DNA of 64,000 bases from an uncultured Peptococcaceae bacterium (GCA_910585405.1 CAJUDO010000006.1:34977-98976), one strand, 5' to 3'; positions 27,014 through 35,409 are shown, counted from the stretch's first letter. A program made the numbers and translations. Notes: generated from the sequence alone by a model not told the origin.

Positions 27014-27485
27014 AGATAATAGGAATGTTCATATTCACATCCAACTTGTCATTCCACATACCTAAATGCTTACCAAGTAATTCAAGGGCTTTCAACTTTG
27101 AAGAAAGTTTTACTTCCCGTTCAATACCTGTTTCACCGTTTTTTGTAGGGATAGTTTTTACTTTTACTGATTCAATCGCCGCAAGATCAGCTTCATCAGC
27201 ATCAGGAAGGATTTCACAATCATTATTGACAACATCAGTAATCTTGACAAATGCAATTTTAGCAAGTTCCTGAACAACCCGATCCTGATTTATTCCGGTT
27301 CGGCGGCTTCTTTCGGCAAGGGCTTTTTCAATCGCTTCTGAAATGTAAGGTTTTGCAAGGTTTTCTGTTGCGGTCTGCCTTGCATTGTCTACCTTGTAGC
27401 CCGCCCTGATTGCAGCCTGTGTTGCGTTCAGGTCAATCAGGTATTCTTCAACAAATCGCTTCTGTTTCTCTGTCATTCGTGCCAT
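26985..27485 (-). CDS. Terminase small subunit
   Basis: 166 residues from ATG 27485 (GAAAGGGGGTG upstream). MARMTEKQKRFVEEYLIDLNATQAAIRAGYKVDNARQTATENLAKP is the terminase_2 helix-turn-helix that recognises the packaging site. The longer frame to 27596 translates the structured leader RNA and is rejected. Confidence 0.94.
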   Translation of the reverse strand: MARMTEKQKRFVEEYLIDLNATQAAIRAGYKVDNARQTATENLAKPYISEAIEKALAERSRRTGINQDRVVQELAKIAFVKITDVVNNDCEILPDADEADLAAIESVKVKTIPTKNGETGIEREVKLSSKLKALELLGKHLGMWNDKLDVNMNIPIIFEGEADLEE

Positions 27486-27517
27486 CCGGCAACACCCCCT
27501 TTCAAGGCATATAAAAA

Positions 27518-27579
27518 TTCCCGGTGGGTAGGAGTTCACCGACCTTGCCCGAAATCGGCTATGAGTACCCCACCGGGAA
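27518..27579 (-). ncRNA. Candidate structured RNA leader of the packaging operon
   Basis: An 11-bp perfect outer stem (TTCCCGGTGGG / CCCACCGGGAA) encloses 40 nt with an inner stem (GCCGA / UCGGU) around UUUCGGGCAAG. On the sense strand the outer stem is followed by ATTTTTA, so it could end transcription. It lies between the presumed late promoter and terS. I cannot assign it to a named RNA family. Confidence 0.55.
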
Positions 27580-27587
27580 AATAAGAA

Positions 27588-27612
27588 AATCAGCAAGTTT
27601 CCCTTGCTGATT
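27588..27612 (-). terminator. Hairpin upstream of the structured leader
   Basis: Perfect 10-bp stem AATCAGCAAG / CTTGCTGATT with a 5-nt loop, followed on the minus strand by TTCTTATTTT. Two stem-loops in tandem before terS suggest transcription of the late operon is controlled by termination/antitermination. Confidence 0.55.
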
Positions 27613-27639
27613 TCTCATTGTATATTTTACATCTTACCC

Positions 27640-27700
27640 TTCATAGGTTGCAATATGGATCACATAGGTTTTCATAGGTTTTCATAGGTTTTCATAGGTT
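27640..27700 (-). repeat. 10-bp iterons AACCTATGAA before the late operon
   Basis: On the plus strand TTCATAGGTT occurs three times in perfect tandem (27671-27700), once partially (27661-27670) and once more at 27640-27649. The array overlaps the stop codon of the late regulator gene. One-helical-turn spacing and a TAAAATATACA -10-like sequence just downstream suggest activator binding sites for late transcription; a packaging (pac) site is the alternative. Confidence 0.6.
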
Positions 27701-28104
27701 GTTTCAAATTCCTTCAAGGCGTACCCGTGCATTTCAATTACATATTGATATGTAAAGTTCATTTCAACGCTGATAACCTCAAACTTCTTGAACTCAACAT
27801 ACCGCTTGAACAGAAGGGCGATATAATCAGAATTCTTCAATCCCTGAATCTGATTTATTATCTTGTGTTTTTCGTCAACGAACTTATCAATTTCAGCATT
27901 GATTTCTGCTTCAAGGTCAATGATCCTGCATATTGGCTTCACAAACGGGGCATCCCCGGAAGGGCTTGTTTGCACTCTCTCTTTGGAATAGTCAATGCCC
28001 CCGGTGCTTTGTGCTTGAAGCCGCAAATCGTGAACTTCCTTGATTTTCTGATTGATAACGGTATCTAACCGCTGTAACTGCTGCAAATATTCTTTCGCTT
28101 TCAT
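27682..28104 (-). CDS. DUF1492/ArpU-like late transcription regulator
   Basis: 140 residues. N-terminal coiled coil (YLQQLQRLDTVINQKIKEVHDLRLQAQS) and a C-terminal sigma-like helix-turn-helix (IALLFKRYVEFKKFEVISVEMNFTYQYVIEMHGYALKEFE). Proteins of this family sit just before terS and switch on late genes. Good start signal (AAGAAAGGATTTAGCC before ATG). Stop lies in the iteron array. Confidence 0.8.
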   Translation of the reverse strand: MKAKEYLQQLQRLDTVINQKIKEVHDLRLQAQSTGGIDYSKERVQTSPSGDAPFVKPICRIIDLEAEINAEIDKFVDEKHKIINQIQGLKNSDYIALLFKRYVEFKKFEVISVEMNFTYQYVIEMHGYALKEFETTYENL

Positions 28105-28409
28105 AGGCTAAATCCTTTCTTTATCTTGAATGTGTAACTTGAATGAGTGAAAAACCCTTTATTCGTGCGGATTAGAAAAATGTTTTTATACGGTCATTCA
28201 ACTTCAACTTTTCATTTTCTCTATATTTATTTTTAGCGAAACACTGTGAAATCATAGTGCGTAAAATTCTTGTTTATAAAGAAATCAAAATCAACTTGAA
28301 TAACTTGAATGAAATCCAGTAAACCCGCATAATATCAAGTGTTTTCATCCTTCAAGTTCCAACAATCACAACTTGAATATATCTTGAATGGCAACTTGAA
28401 TTTTGAAAA
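28105..28409 (-). promoter_or_regulatory. Regulatory region of the late regulator, rich in ATTCAAGTT repeats
   Basis: A 305-bp gene-free stretch. Copies of ATTCAAGT(T) (plus-strand ACTTGAAT) lie near 28125, 28138, 28293, 28302, 28371, 28383 and 28393, two of them in tandem before a TATAAA box. A palindrome CACTGTGAAATCATAGTG (28242-28259) and ATTCAACTTCAACTT (28196-28210) are separated by exactly 31 bp. The same palindrome-31 bp-repeat arrangement recurs at 44807-44870. Confidence 0.6.
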
Positions 28410-28420
28410 TTAACTTTCAA
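28403..28420. repeat. Palindrome TTGAAAATTAACTTTCAA
   Basis: Overlaps the stop codon of the ADP-ribosylglycohydrolase gene. Same family as 5188-5209, 21182-21204 and 44881-44900. Confidence 0.5.
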
Positions 28421-29318
28421 TAATCAGTTCTGCACACAAGGCTTTTATCCAATCACGGCGGGGAATCTGTGCAATCCATTCATCAGGAATACCGCTTTCA
28501 CCACCACAACCGTAATATATCCCGGCAAGCCCGCCAGTAACCGCCGCTATTGTGTCAGTATCTTCACCCAAATTCACGGCGGTAAGCACACAATCCCGGT
28601 AACTGTCTGTGTTCAGAAAACACCAAAGGGCGGCTTCCAGCGTGTCAACCACATAACCTGAACTTTTCACGAAGGTTCTTTCCAACCATTCAAGATCAAG
28701 CAATTTGAAATAATCGCCCAACATTGAAACAGTTTCAAGCTGTGGTTTGAACTTCTGAATTCCATTCAACACCGCTTCATCTTTGGGAATACCGTTCATA
28801 AGGTTTTCAACGATTGCCGTATATACCATACAACCGAAATCTGAAATGAAGTGGGCGTGTGTCAGGTGTGCCACGCTCAACAGTTCGCTTTGCTTTTCGG
28901 GGTAGCCCGGCAACATAGCAACCGGAAGAATACGCATCAAAGCCCCGTTCCCGTTATCCATCCGGGTTTTACCGCCGCATTTTGCGGGTTCTTTTCCGTT
29001 GGCATAGCGGGAAATCGCCCGCCTTGTTCCACCACCCACATCAAACACTTTGCCGTAAGGGGTGAACATTCCATCATCCAGCCAATAGAAGAAGTTCTGC
29101 ATAATATCAGCCGGATCAATCTTCCCCAATTTCACCATACTATCAAGGGTTGCAAGTGTCAGGCTGCTATCATCCGACCATGTACCGGGCGGCTGATTAT
29201 ATGTTCCGTACCCCGTCATATCGGTTATGGTGTAGGTATCACGCTTTTTGAATTCCACCGGAACACCCAAAGCATCACCGACCACAAGCCCCATAATTCC
29301 GTTATAAATCTTGTTCAT
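28410..29318 (-). CDS. ADP-ribosylglycohydrolase (DraG/ARH family)
   Basis: 302 residues. Family motifs: MGLVVGDALGVPVEF at the N-terminus, the metal-binding GTWSDDSSLTLATLDSM, a central MDNGNGALMRILPVAM and the C-terminal LGEDTDTIAAVTGGLAGIYYG carrying the second metal site (EDTDT). All binuclear Mg ligands appear present, so it should remove ADP-ribose from protein or small molecules. It ends the early operon. Its presence with the ART domain of the MuF-like protein is notable. Confidence 0.93.
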   Translation of the reverse strand: MNKIYNGIMGLVVGDALGVPVEFKKRDTYTITDMTGYGTYNQPPGTWSDDSSLTLATLDSMVKLGKIDPADIMQNFFYWLDDGMFTPYGKVFDVGGGTRRAISRYANGKEPAKCGGKTRMDNGNGALMRILPVAMLPGYPEKQSELLSVAHLTHAHFISDFGCMVYTAIVENLMNGIPKDEAVLNGIQKFKPQLETVSMLGDYFKLLDLEWLERTFVKSSGYVVDTLEAALWCFLNTDSYRDCVLTAVNLGEDTDTIAAVTGGLAGIYYGCGGESGIPDEWIAQIPRRDWIKALCAELIIES

Positions 29319-29336
29319 TGCTGCACCTCCCTTTCT

Positions 29337-29882
29337 CTAAATACCTAAAATGCGGGCTGCCACCATATCGGCGGTATGGGTGTAAAGTACATTGGGATAG
29401 CGTGTTACTGCCCGCCCGTAGCTGTTCCAATTTTCTTTATCATCAAACGCCCCCATGTGCCACCTGATACAAAGCATTTCTTCTTCCGTAAGCTGCATAT
29501 ACTGTTGCAGCATCATCACGGATTTATCACCATGCCCCGGAAGAAGGGTTGCATTGTTGTATTCCCACGCTTCGTTGTTGCTTCTGTGGTAATTATCCAC
29601 CTTGCAAAAATCGTGAAACATTCCCACAATCAAGGGGCTGTTTTCGTTCTGCCATTTCAATTCAAGCCGTTTTGTAAGCGATAACAGCGAATTGGTAACG
29701 GCAAGCGAATGATCGAACAACGCCCCTGAATATGCCCCGTGGTGATGAATGGAAGCCGGGGCAACGAAGAAGCCCTTTTCTTTCAGAATGTCAATAAACT
29801 CCCAATGGAACTTATAAGGAACGCACGGTTTCATTACCTCTTTGAACTGTTCAATTCTATCCTGTTCAGTAAAATTATTCAT
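29337..29882 (-). CDS. HD-domain phosphohydrolase
   Basis: 181 residues with the HD motif set: SIHHHGAYSGALFDHSLAV, MFHDFCKVD (His-Asp metal pair), PGHGDKSVMML and IRWHMGAFD. Phage HD hydrolases may act on nucleotides or on 3' ends; substrate unknown. ATG overlaps the previous stop. Confidence 0.85.
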   Translation of the reverse strand: MNNFTEQDRIEQFKEVMKPCVPYKFHWEFIDILKEKGFFVAPASIHHHGAYSGALFDHSLAVTNSLLSLTKRLELKWQNENSPLIVGMFHDFCKVDNYHRSNNEAWEYNNATLLPGHGDKSVMMLQQYMQLTEEEMLCIRWHMGAFDDKENWNSYGRAVTRYPNVLYTHTADMVAARILGI

Positions 29883-30088
29883 TATTTGAACTCCCTTCCT
29901 GTTTTCGTGTCTTTGATTTTTACCCGTTCAATCAGTTCAAAGCCTGATAAACGAATAATGAACTTCAATACCTTTATCAGTTCGGAAGCCCGCCTTTCGG
30001 TTTCGCTTTCCTCTCTAATTATGTTCTTTGTCCCGGCGTAAGCCGTAGGATCGGCATAGCCTTCACTGTTATAATATGGATTGTTCAT
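29882..30088 (-). CDS. Small conserved-type phage protein, function unknown
   Basis: 68 residues (MNNPYYNSEGYADPTAYAGTK ...), start 30088 after AAAGGTGG. N-terminus rich in Tyr/Ala/Pro, C-terminus basic and helical. Lies between the cytosine methyltransferase and the HD hydrolase. Confidence 0.65.
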   Translation of the reverse strand: MNNPYYNSEGYADPTAYAGTKNIIREESETERRASELIKVLKFIIRLSGFELIERVKIKDTKTGREFK

Positions 30089-30100
30089 CTTTGCCACCTT

Positions 30101-30742
30101 TCATTTGTTCGCTTCATAAAAGGCTTTCGCAAATCCGGGCGGTGTCATTGCTCTAAATTCAGCATCCGTTTCCGGCTTGTGAAATTGTAATTGGGGTATT
30201 TTATCCCATGCACTTTTATGTAAATAAGCAAAATTCGGTTTTTCTCTGTTCGGTCTAATATATAAATCCAGCTTTGGAACATCAGCCCAATCTTGATATA
30301 GTCTTTGGGGAATGTTGAAATTCCCCCATATATCCGTTGCTTTCGTCCACGGATCGCCATAATACCACGGCTGAAAGTTCAGCTTTGGAACACCTAAATA
30401 TTTTCGTAAATGCCCCCGTGGATTTTCTAACGCCCAAAATACCGGATTGCACTGATTGATTATTCTGATACACGCATTTACTATTTCCATTCCCGCCGCT
30501 TCATCCCGCTTTCGTGGTTCAGCCTTGCAATTCAAAACAGAAAATTCAGTACAAGGCGGGGCGGCAAGTATGCCATATACATTTTGGGGCGGGTTATAGG
30601 TTCGCACATCATAATCAGGTAAAGTTATGATCCGCACATCATACCCGGCTTCTTTATACGGTTTCGACCATGAACCCGTACCACCGCATAAATCCAAAAT
30701 AATTTGTGTGTGTGTGTGTGCTGTGTAAAAGCGTTCATTCAA
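30101..30742 (-). CDS. DNA (cytosine-5)-type methyltransferase with (CA)8 tract after the start
   Basis: 213 residues. Motif I DLCGGTGSWSKPYKEAGY binds AdoMet, APPCTEFS carries the catalytic Pro-Cys of motif IV, and ENPRG is motif VI. The chosen start is TTG at 30742 behind AAAGGGGTGAAAAGA. Codons 7-13 lie in a run of eight CA units (30705-30720): gain or loss of one unit shifts translation into frames that hit stops within about 30 codons. No restriction partner is nearby, so it is an orphan, probably anti-restriction, methylase. Confidence 0.85.
   Translation of the reverse strand: MNERFYTAHTHTQIILDLCGGTGSWSKPYKEAGYDVRIITLPDYDVRTYNPPQNVYGILAAPPCTEFSVLNCKAEPRKRDEAAGMEIVNACIRIINQCNPVFWALENPRGHLRKYLGVPKLNFQPWYYGDPWTKATDIWGNFNIPQRLYQDWADVPKLDLYIRPNREKPNFAYLHKSAWDKIPQLQFHKPETDAEFRAMTPPGFAKAFYEANK
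30705..30720 (-). repeat. (CA)8 dinucleotide tract in methyltransferase gene
   Basis: Eight perfect CA units on the coding strand, starting 22 bp after the TTG start. Preceded by ACACAG, the same context as the AG tract of the neighbouring methyltransferase gene. Confidence 0.85.
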
Positions 30743-30756
30743 TCTTTTCACCCCTT

Positions 30757-31398
30757 TCAATTTATCCACCTGATAACCGGATCACCTTTGAATCCTTTTT
30801 CCCACACAAACCACGCATAGCATATTGCATTGTTAGAAGGGTATTTTTCAAAATCCCCGTTCATTGCACAATTCAGGCGGGAAGAACTTACATATACAAC
30901 CTTTGGTGGGTTATGTAAGAAAAATTCTTTTCGCTTCTTTCCTTCAAGGAATTGCAGCTTTAAGAACATTGCAACCTTTCTTCCCGGCTGCACACTGTTC
31001 AACGCCTGTTCAACAAATTCCAAAGCGTACTTGTAAGGCGGGTTTGTGATAATATCCCCTTCAAAATCATCAAGGGTTTCTTTCAGGAAGTCCAGCGGTT
31101 CAGGATCACCAAAGCCCCGGTATATCAAATCTGTTGAAATCACTTCAAAACCGTGCTGTTCAAGCACCTTTGACAAATGCCCTTCACCACACGCACATTC
31201 CCAAATCACCGGGGAAAACTGTTCTTCTGCAAGCAAAAGTTCCATTGCACGGGGTTCTGTGGCGTAATAATCATGCTGCTGCCTGTCTTTATCGCTGTGA
31301 TTGGAAGCACCTAATGTTGTGTAAATGCTTCTTTGGTTGCCTACCCAATCTTTACTTTCTGCTCTCTCTCTCTCTCTCTCTCTGCTGTGTTCATTCAA
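30757..31398 (-). CDS. DNA adenine-type methyltransferase with (AG)11 tract after the start
   Basis: 213 residues. DYYATEPRAMELLL and IWECACGEGHLSKVLEQHGFEVISTDL (AdoMet site) are followed by DIITNPPYKYALEFVEQAL with the catalytic NPPY. Start TTG 31398 follows AAAGGGGTGAACAT; the upstream part of the frame overlaps the primase gene. Codons 6-13 are eleven AG units (31362-31383) encoding Arg-Glu repeats. Both other frames stop within 7 codons of the tract, so slippage would switch the gene off. An ATG in another frame overlaps the TTG (TTGAATGAA). Confidence 0.86.
   Translation of the reverse strand: MNEHSRERERERAESKDWVGNQRSIYTTLGASNHSDKDRQQHDYYATEPRAMELLLAEEQFSPVIWECACGEGHLSKVLEQHGFEVISTDLIYRGFGDPEPLDFLKETLDDFEGDIITNPPYKYALEFVEQALNSVQPGRKVAMFLKLQFLEGKKRKEFFLHNPPKVVYVSSSRLNCAMNGDFEKYPSNNAICYAWFVWEKGFKGDPVIRWIN
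31362..31383 (-). repeat. (AG)11 dinucleotide tract in methyltransferase gene
   Basis: Eleven perfect AG units on the coding strand, 15 bp after the TTG start. Longest simple repeat I see in the window. Confidence 0.92.
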
Positions 31399-31412
31399 AA
31401 TGTTCACCCCTT

Positions 31413-33302
31413 TCAACTGTCTGCTCGAACAAATATCCGGTGTTTCTTTTTGTTTAACCATTTATCAACAATCTTCATGTTCAAAATGCGGTTCACTTGC
31501 TTTGAAAATTCAATGTTGCTCATAGGCTGCAAGCTGTTAGCAAGGCAATATTCCTGATACCGCTTGTAAACCTTGTTTGTGGGTTCGTTCTCAATCTGAA
31601 AATCTTCATCTTCACATTCTTTGAAGAAGCCCAAAATTGGGTTGTTGTTTTCCTCGTATTCATCCATTGCCTTTTGAACCTTTGAAGAAGCTGTGAACTG
31701 CCTGTTGGTAAGCACCCGCTTCAATCCTGCAATCCCCAAATTTATCAGGTATTCCATAACTTCATCCGTTTTCAGCAAGTGCTTTATATACGGGTTGAAA
31801 TCAGGATCAGCGGCGGTAAACCGTGCATCAAAAGGAATGATTGTCAATCGCCGCTGCACCGCCCCCGTTTTGTCCTTGATACGGGGAATGTTGTTTGCCG
31901 AAAATAACAGCTTTGAATAATTGTTGAACTCAAACGGGTTTTGCCCTTTGCGTTCTGCTGATACCCTTTCACCCGTCACTAATTTTTTGAAGATTGCCGG
32001 GTTTGCAATGAATTCATCCCCTATATCATCACCGATATTTGCCAGCTTGCCGAACATTTCAGCGGTTTTGAACCTATCACCCAATTCTTTCAGGTCAAGG
32101 GAAGCAATGTTTTCTTCCCCTAACAGGGTTTGAACCATTGAAAGGAAGGTACTTTTTCCGTTGGATTTATCCCCGGTCAGAATGAAGGCTTTGCCCAATT
32201 CATTTCTGCGATAGAAACAATACCCAATGGCTTCTTCAAGCAATGCCCTGATAGCCGGATCACCACAAGCGATTTTGTCAAGGGTTTTATCTGCCAATTC
32301 AGAATAGGCTTCCGGGTTGTAATCCCATCTGATTTTGTTTGTGATAATATGTTCCGGCGTGAACTCCACAAAGGAATCATCCACTATGTTATATAGCCCG
32401 TTTGCAAATGCTATCAAGTTCGCATCTTCCGCTTTTGTGTTTTCCCTGATAAGAATATCAAGGTATGCAAGAACTTCCGTTCTTTTCGCCCTGTTCAACT
32501 GTGGTATGTGCTTTATCATTTCAGCTTCAATTTCTGCAAGCCCGGAAATGTAAATCCCGTTTTTGTAGATATGTAGCTGATTGTTGATCTTGATAATGTG
32601 GTGATTGTTCTTCAAGAAGGTTGCGAACTTGTCAAACAAGAAGGTTGAACCCATGAAGAAAACAGGCTTTTTGAAAGCATCATCACGAAGGATTGTTTCA
32701 ATTTCATCATCCGCAAGCGGAACTTTCAGCACAAATTTATTGATTATCCTGATTGTTTCCCTTGCTTCTTCAACGCTGAAATCATTGCTTTGCAAGGTCA
32801 GAATATAGTTAAACAGGCTTTGGTTTCTTCCATCCCCGGCTTCCATGTTCAGGAACTCCATATTTGATTTCACGGGGAAAAGCCAGCGGGGAAGGGGTTG
32901 TGCTTCCTCATTTTCTGCGGTATCATAAAGGATTTCCCTTTGTTTCCCGTTGTGTTTCAGCACTTCATAAGAATTTCTTGTGCCGATCTTAATATCAGCG
33001 GTCAAACCTATTGCCAGTTTGCAGCCTGTTTTGTTGGTTGGTACTCCGCTGTTCTTGAATAGGAAATGCTTTCCCCGGCTGGTTTTATAAACCCGGCAAG
33101 TCAAAGCGTATTCCTTTACTACTTTGAACAGTATTTCAGAAGTTTCAGAATCATCAATATCAATCAGAATAGTTTCCGTTGCCAAAATTCCAGCGTATTC
33201 CGGCAATGACTGAACCTGTTCAAAGGTTTTGAAATCTGTTCTGCCCTTGAATTTCTCTATGCACTTCTTATTCTTTGTTTCAACAAAACCTTTGAAGAAC
33301 AA
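31413..33302 (-). CDS. Phage replicative primase-helicase (D5/P4 type)
   Basis: 629 residues, TTG start. The N-terminal third has a primase-like part (ILIDIDDSETSEIL, RVYKTSRGKHFLFK, ADIKIGTRNSYEVLKHNGKQREI). The C-terminal half is the D5 helicase: Walker A ILTGDKSNGKSTFLSM, Walker B region LANIGDDIGDEF, sensor LLFSANNIPRIKDKTGAVQRRL. It opens and primes the phage origin. A primase C-terminal domain (QSLFNYILTLQSNDFSVEEA) lies between. Confidence 0.93.
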   Translation of the reverse strand: MFFKGFVETKNKKCIEKFKGRTDFKTFEQVQSLPEYAGILATETILIDIDDSETSEILFKVVKEYALTCRVYKTSRGKHFLFKNSGVPTNKTGCKLAIGLTADIKIGTRNSYEVLKHNGKQREILYDTAENEEAQPLPRWLFPVKSNMEFLNMEAGDGRNQSLFNYILTLQSNDFSVEEARETIRIINKFVLKVPLADDEIETILRDDAFKKPVFFMGSTFLFDKFATFLKNNHHIIKINNQLHIYKNGIYISGLAEIEAEMIKHIPQLNRAKRTEVLAYLDILIRENTKAEDANLIAFANGLYNIVDDSFVEFTPEHIITNKIRWDYNPEAYSELADKTLDKIACGDPAIRALLEEAIGYCFYRRNELGKAFILTGDKSNGKSTFLSMVQTLLGEENIASLDLKELGDRFKTAEMFGKLANIGDDIGDEFIANPAIFKKLVTGERVSAERKGQNPFEFNNYSKLLFSANNIPRIKDKTGAVQRRLTIIPFDARFTAADPDFNPYIKHLLKTDEVMEYLINLGIAGLKRVLTNRQFTASSKVQKAMDEYEENNNPILGFFKECEDEDFQIENEPTNKVYKRYQEYCLANSLQPMSNIEFSKQVNRILNMKIVDKWLNKKKHRIFVRADS

Positions 33303-33316
33303 TTCTAATCACCGCC

Positions 33317-33700
33317 TTACATGAAATATTTGCAACAAAATTCTTCCGGTTCAATGATTTCTGCCGCTTCCTCTGCTCTTTCATCAACCGCATTTTGTAA
33401 TGCTGTGGTAACAGCTTCATCAATGGTTTCCACCCAATCAATTTTTGCTGCTTCCAATTCTTCAAAGAAGGCTTGCATGAATTCCTTTGCCTTCTTTTTT
33501 GAAAGTGAACTTTCAAGATTGCTTTTCAGTTTAGAAAACGCTTTTTCTGTGAATCCTTCTTTTATGGCTTCACTGAGAACGCCTTCTTCTGCCAAATATA
33601 CAATATCCGTTTCGCTGCCGTTCCTGAATGTTTTACCGTGCAAGCACTTCCCATTCTTGAACCAATGGCACCAACGGCAAGTTTTATAAAAATCGTTCAT
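33317..33700 (-). CDS. Acidic Cys-rich phage protein, function unknown
   Basis: 127 residues. CRWCHWFKNGKCLHG at the N-terminus and EEFCCKYFM at the C-terminus could coordinate zinc; the middle is a Glu/Lys-rich helical stretch. Placed between polymerase and primase and overlapping the polymerase stop, it probably serves replication. Confidence 0.7.
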   Translation of the reverse strand: MNDFYKTCRWCHWFKNGKCLHGKTFRNGSETDIVYLAEEGVLSEAIKEGFTEKAFSKLKSNLESSLSKKKAKEFMQAFFEELEAAKIDWVETIDEAVTTALQNAVDERAEEAAEIIEPEEFCCKYFM

Positions 33701-35409
33701 TACATCACCCCGAAATCTGCTAATCTTTTATTTGCAAAATCAATGTACCATTGCCGATCCAACTTATCAGGTACGGAAACACCCTTCACATCATCATTAA
33801 AAATGAAACAATGTGCCGGGGAATTTGTCAGTTTTGCGGCTGTTTTCCTTGTGGCATGAACCTTTTTCACCCCCGGATCGGAAGGGTTTTTTGAAGCAAA
33901 CACCCTGATGCACTTTTCTTTAATAGGCGTATCGCCGTAAAGAATGTGTGTGTATTTGCTGCTTATTCTTGAAACAAGCTGGAATTCCCGCAAATCTTGA
34001 CATTCTAAAACCGTTCTTTCAACCGGAATACCCTTTATCATGTAATCAACCAATGCCTTATTGATAATGGGTAAATCATAGCTTAAATCATTCAGCTTCA
34101 TCACATAGCCGCCCTTTGCTTTTACTGCTCCGGTGTGCCTGTCAATCAGCAAATAATTGTTCACATCCTTTTGGTATATCGTGCCTATGAAGGTATCGAA
34201 ATCCATTTTCATTCCGGTTCGCTGCTCCCACTCATAAACAATATCATCCAAAATATCAAAGTCACGCTCATAATCATTCAGCTTTACAATGATACCGTCA
34301 GTATTGTTTTGAATAAGTTCACAATACGGTTCAATGTGTTCAACCAAATCCAGCAAAAGCAACTGCCCGTTTATACAAATGCTGTTGTTGCTCATAGGAT
34401 CATACAATGCAGAAGATTTCTGCTTCATCTGCCCGGAAATAGCGTTATCCATAATCTTAAATGGTTGTCGGGCTTTCTTGTCGCCTTTCCGTTTGAACTC
34501 AATGTTGCTATCGTGGATAAACTCGAAGTTTTCAGGGTGATCCATTACCCTATACCCAAAATGATATTTCTTTTGAAGGGAAGGGTAATATGCGGTCACA
34601 TCAATAATCAGGAACACCCCGGAAGAAGAATATTTCAGCCTTGCCCCGTGACCCCCGCCCCATGCAAAGGTATGTTCAACCCCCGCCACAATCTGTTTAT
34701 CCTGCTTTTTGGTGTAATCGTGGTTTTCCGGGTTTGCGTACCAATCCGCAATGTGACGGTACTTTTTCAGTTCCAAGCAATCAAGTATTGGGAAGCTGAA
34801 TTCATCACTGAAATCTGCCCCCTTCCTGTTACCGCCCAAAATTTCAGCGGCAAGTTGGGCTTTCGTCTTTGATATGGAATCCATGCTTAAACCAAAGTGT
34901 TTAATGAAGTACATCATGGTATTAAATTCTTCTGTCCGTTTCAGGAAAACTTGTATTGTCTGTTCAACATCATGCTTGCAATATTTCACGGTTTCAGCAA
35001 TTTCTTCTTCCGTCAATTTGCGGTCAATGTTGAATGGAACAGAAGTTTCTTTTATGTTGTTCCCCATGAAGCCCTCAAAGGATTTCAAGCCTACATCAGT
35101 ACCAAGCATCACATCATAATTCCAAAGGGGAAAGTTCCTGAAAAGGCTGCTGAATTTCCAGCCGGGATTTCCCTTCACAATGATATAATCATTCACCTTT
35201 TTAGGATCGAACCCGCAAAGGATAGCTTTCAAAATATACTGATCGTAGTGGCGGCTGTTAAAACCACACCATATTTCTTTCATATTCGCCTTATATAAGG
35301 CTTCAAGCTGTTCCGGCGAATTGATTATTACATGGGTTTTCTTTGCGGTCATATCCATAACCACCACAAGCCAATCATAGGCGAAAACCTCAAAATCATA
35401 GAAAAGCAC
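33700..35409 (-). CDS. Family B-like DNA polymerase, compact
   Basis: 569 residues from GTG 35409 (AGAAAGGAG upstream). Exonuclease motifs: FYDFEVFAYDW (DxE), WCGFNSRHYDQY and YCKHDVEQT. Polymerase motifs: A in IIDVTAYYPSL, B in FKIMDNAISGQM (K-x4-5-N-x3-G), C in NNTDGIIVK. The family C motif normally reads DTD, here NTD with the second Asp kept. About 570 residues is short for the family, so thumb or insertions may be reduced. It replicates phage DNA with the primase-helicase. Confidence 0.85.
   Translation of the reverse strand: MLFYDFEVFAYDWLVVVMDMTAKKTHVIINSPEQLEALYKANMKEIWCGFNSRHYDQYILKAILCGFDPKKVNDYIIVKGNPGWKFSSLFRNFPLWNYDVMLGTDVGLKSFEGFMGNNIKETSVPFNIDRKLTEEEIAETVKYCKHDVEQTIQVFLKRTEEFNTMMYFIKHFGLSMDSISKTKAQLAAEILGGNRKGADFSDEFSFPILDCLELKKYRHIADWYANPENHDYTKKQDKQIVAGVEHTFAWGGGHGARLKYSSSGVFLIIDVTAYYPSLQKKYHFGYRVMDHPENFEFIHDSNIEFKRKGDKKARQPFKIMDNAISGQMKQKSSALYDPMSNNSICINGQLLLLDLVEHIEPYCELIQNNTDGIIVKLNDYERDFDILDDIVYEWEQRTGMKMDFDTFIGTIYQKDVNNYLLIDRHTGAVKAKGGYVMKLNDLSYDLPIINKALVDYMIKGIPVERTVLECQDLREFQLVSRISSKYTHILYGDTPIKEKCIRVFASKNPSDPGVKKVHATRKTAAKLTNSPAHCFIFNDDVKGVSVPDKLDRQWYIDFANKRLADFGVM

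Noticed and set aside
26985..27596. Longer TerS start at 27596
   Set aside because: It would translate the stem-loop leader and has no ribosome-binding site; 27485 does.
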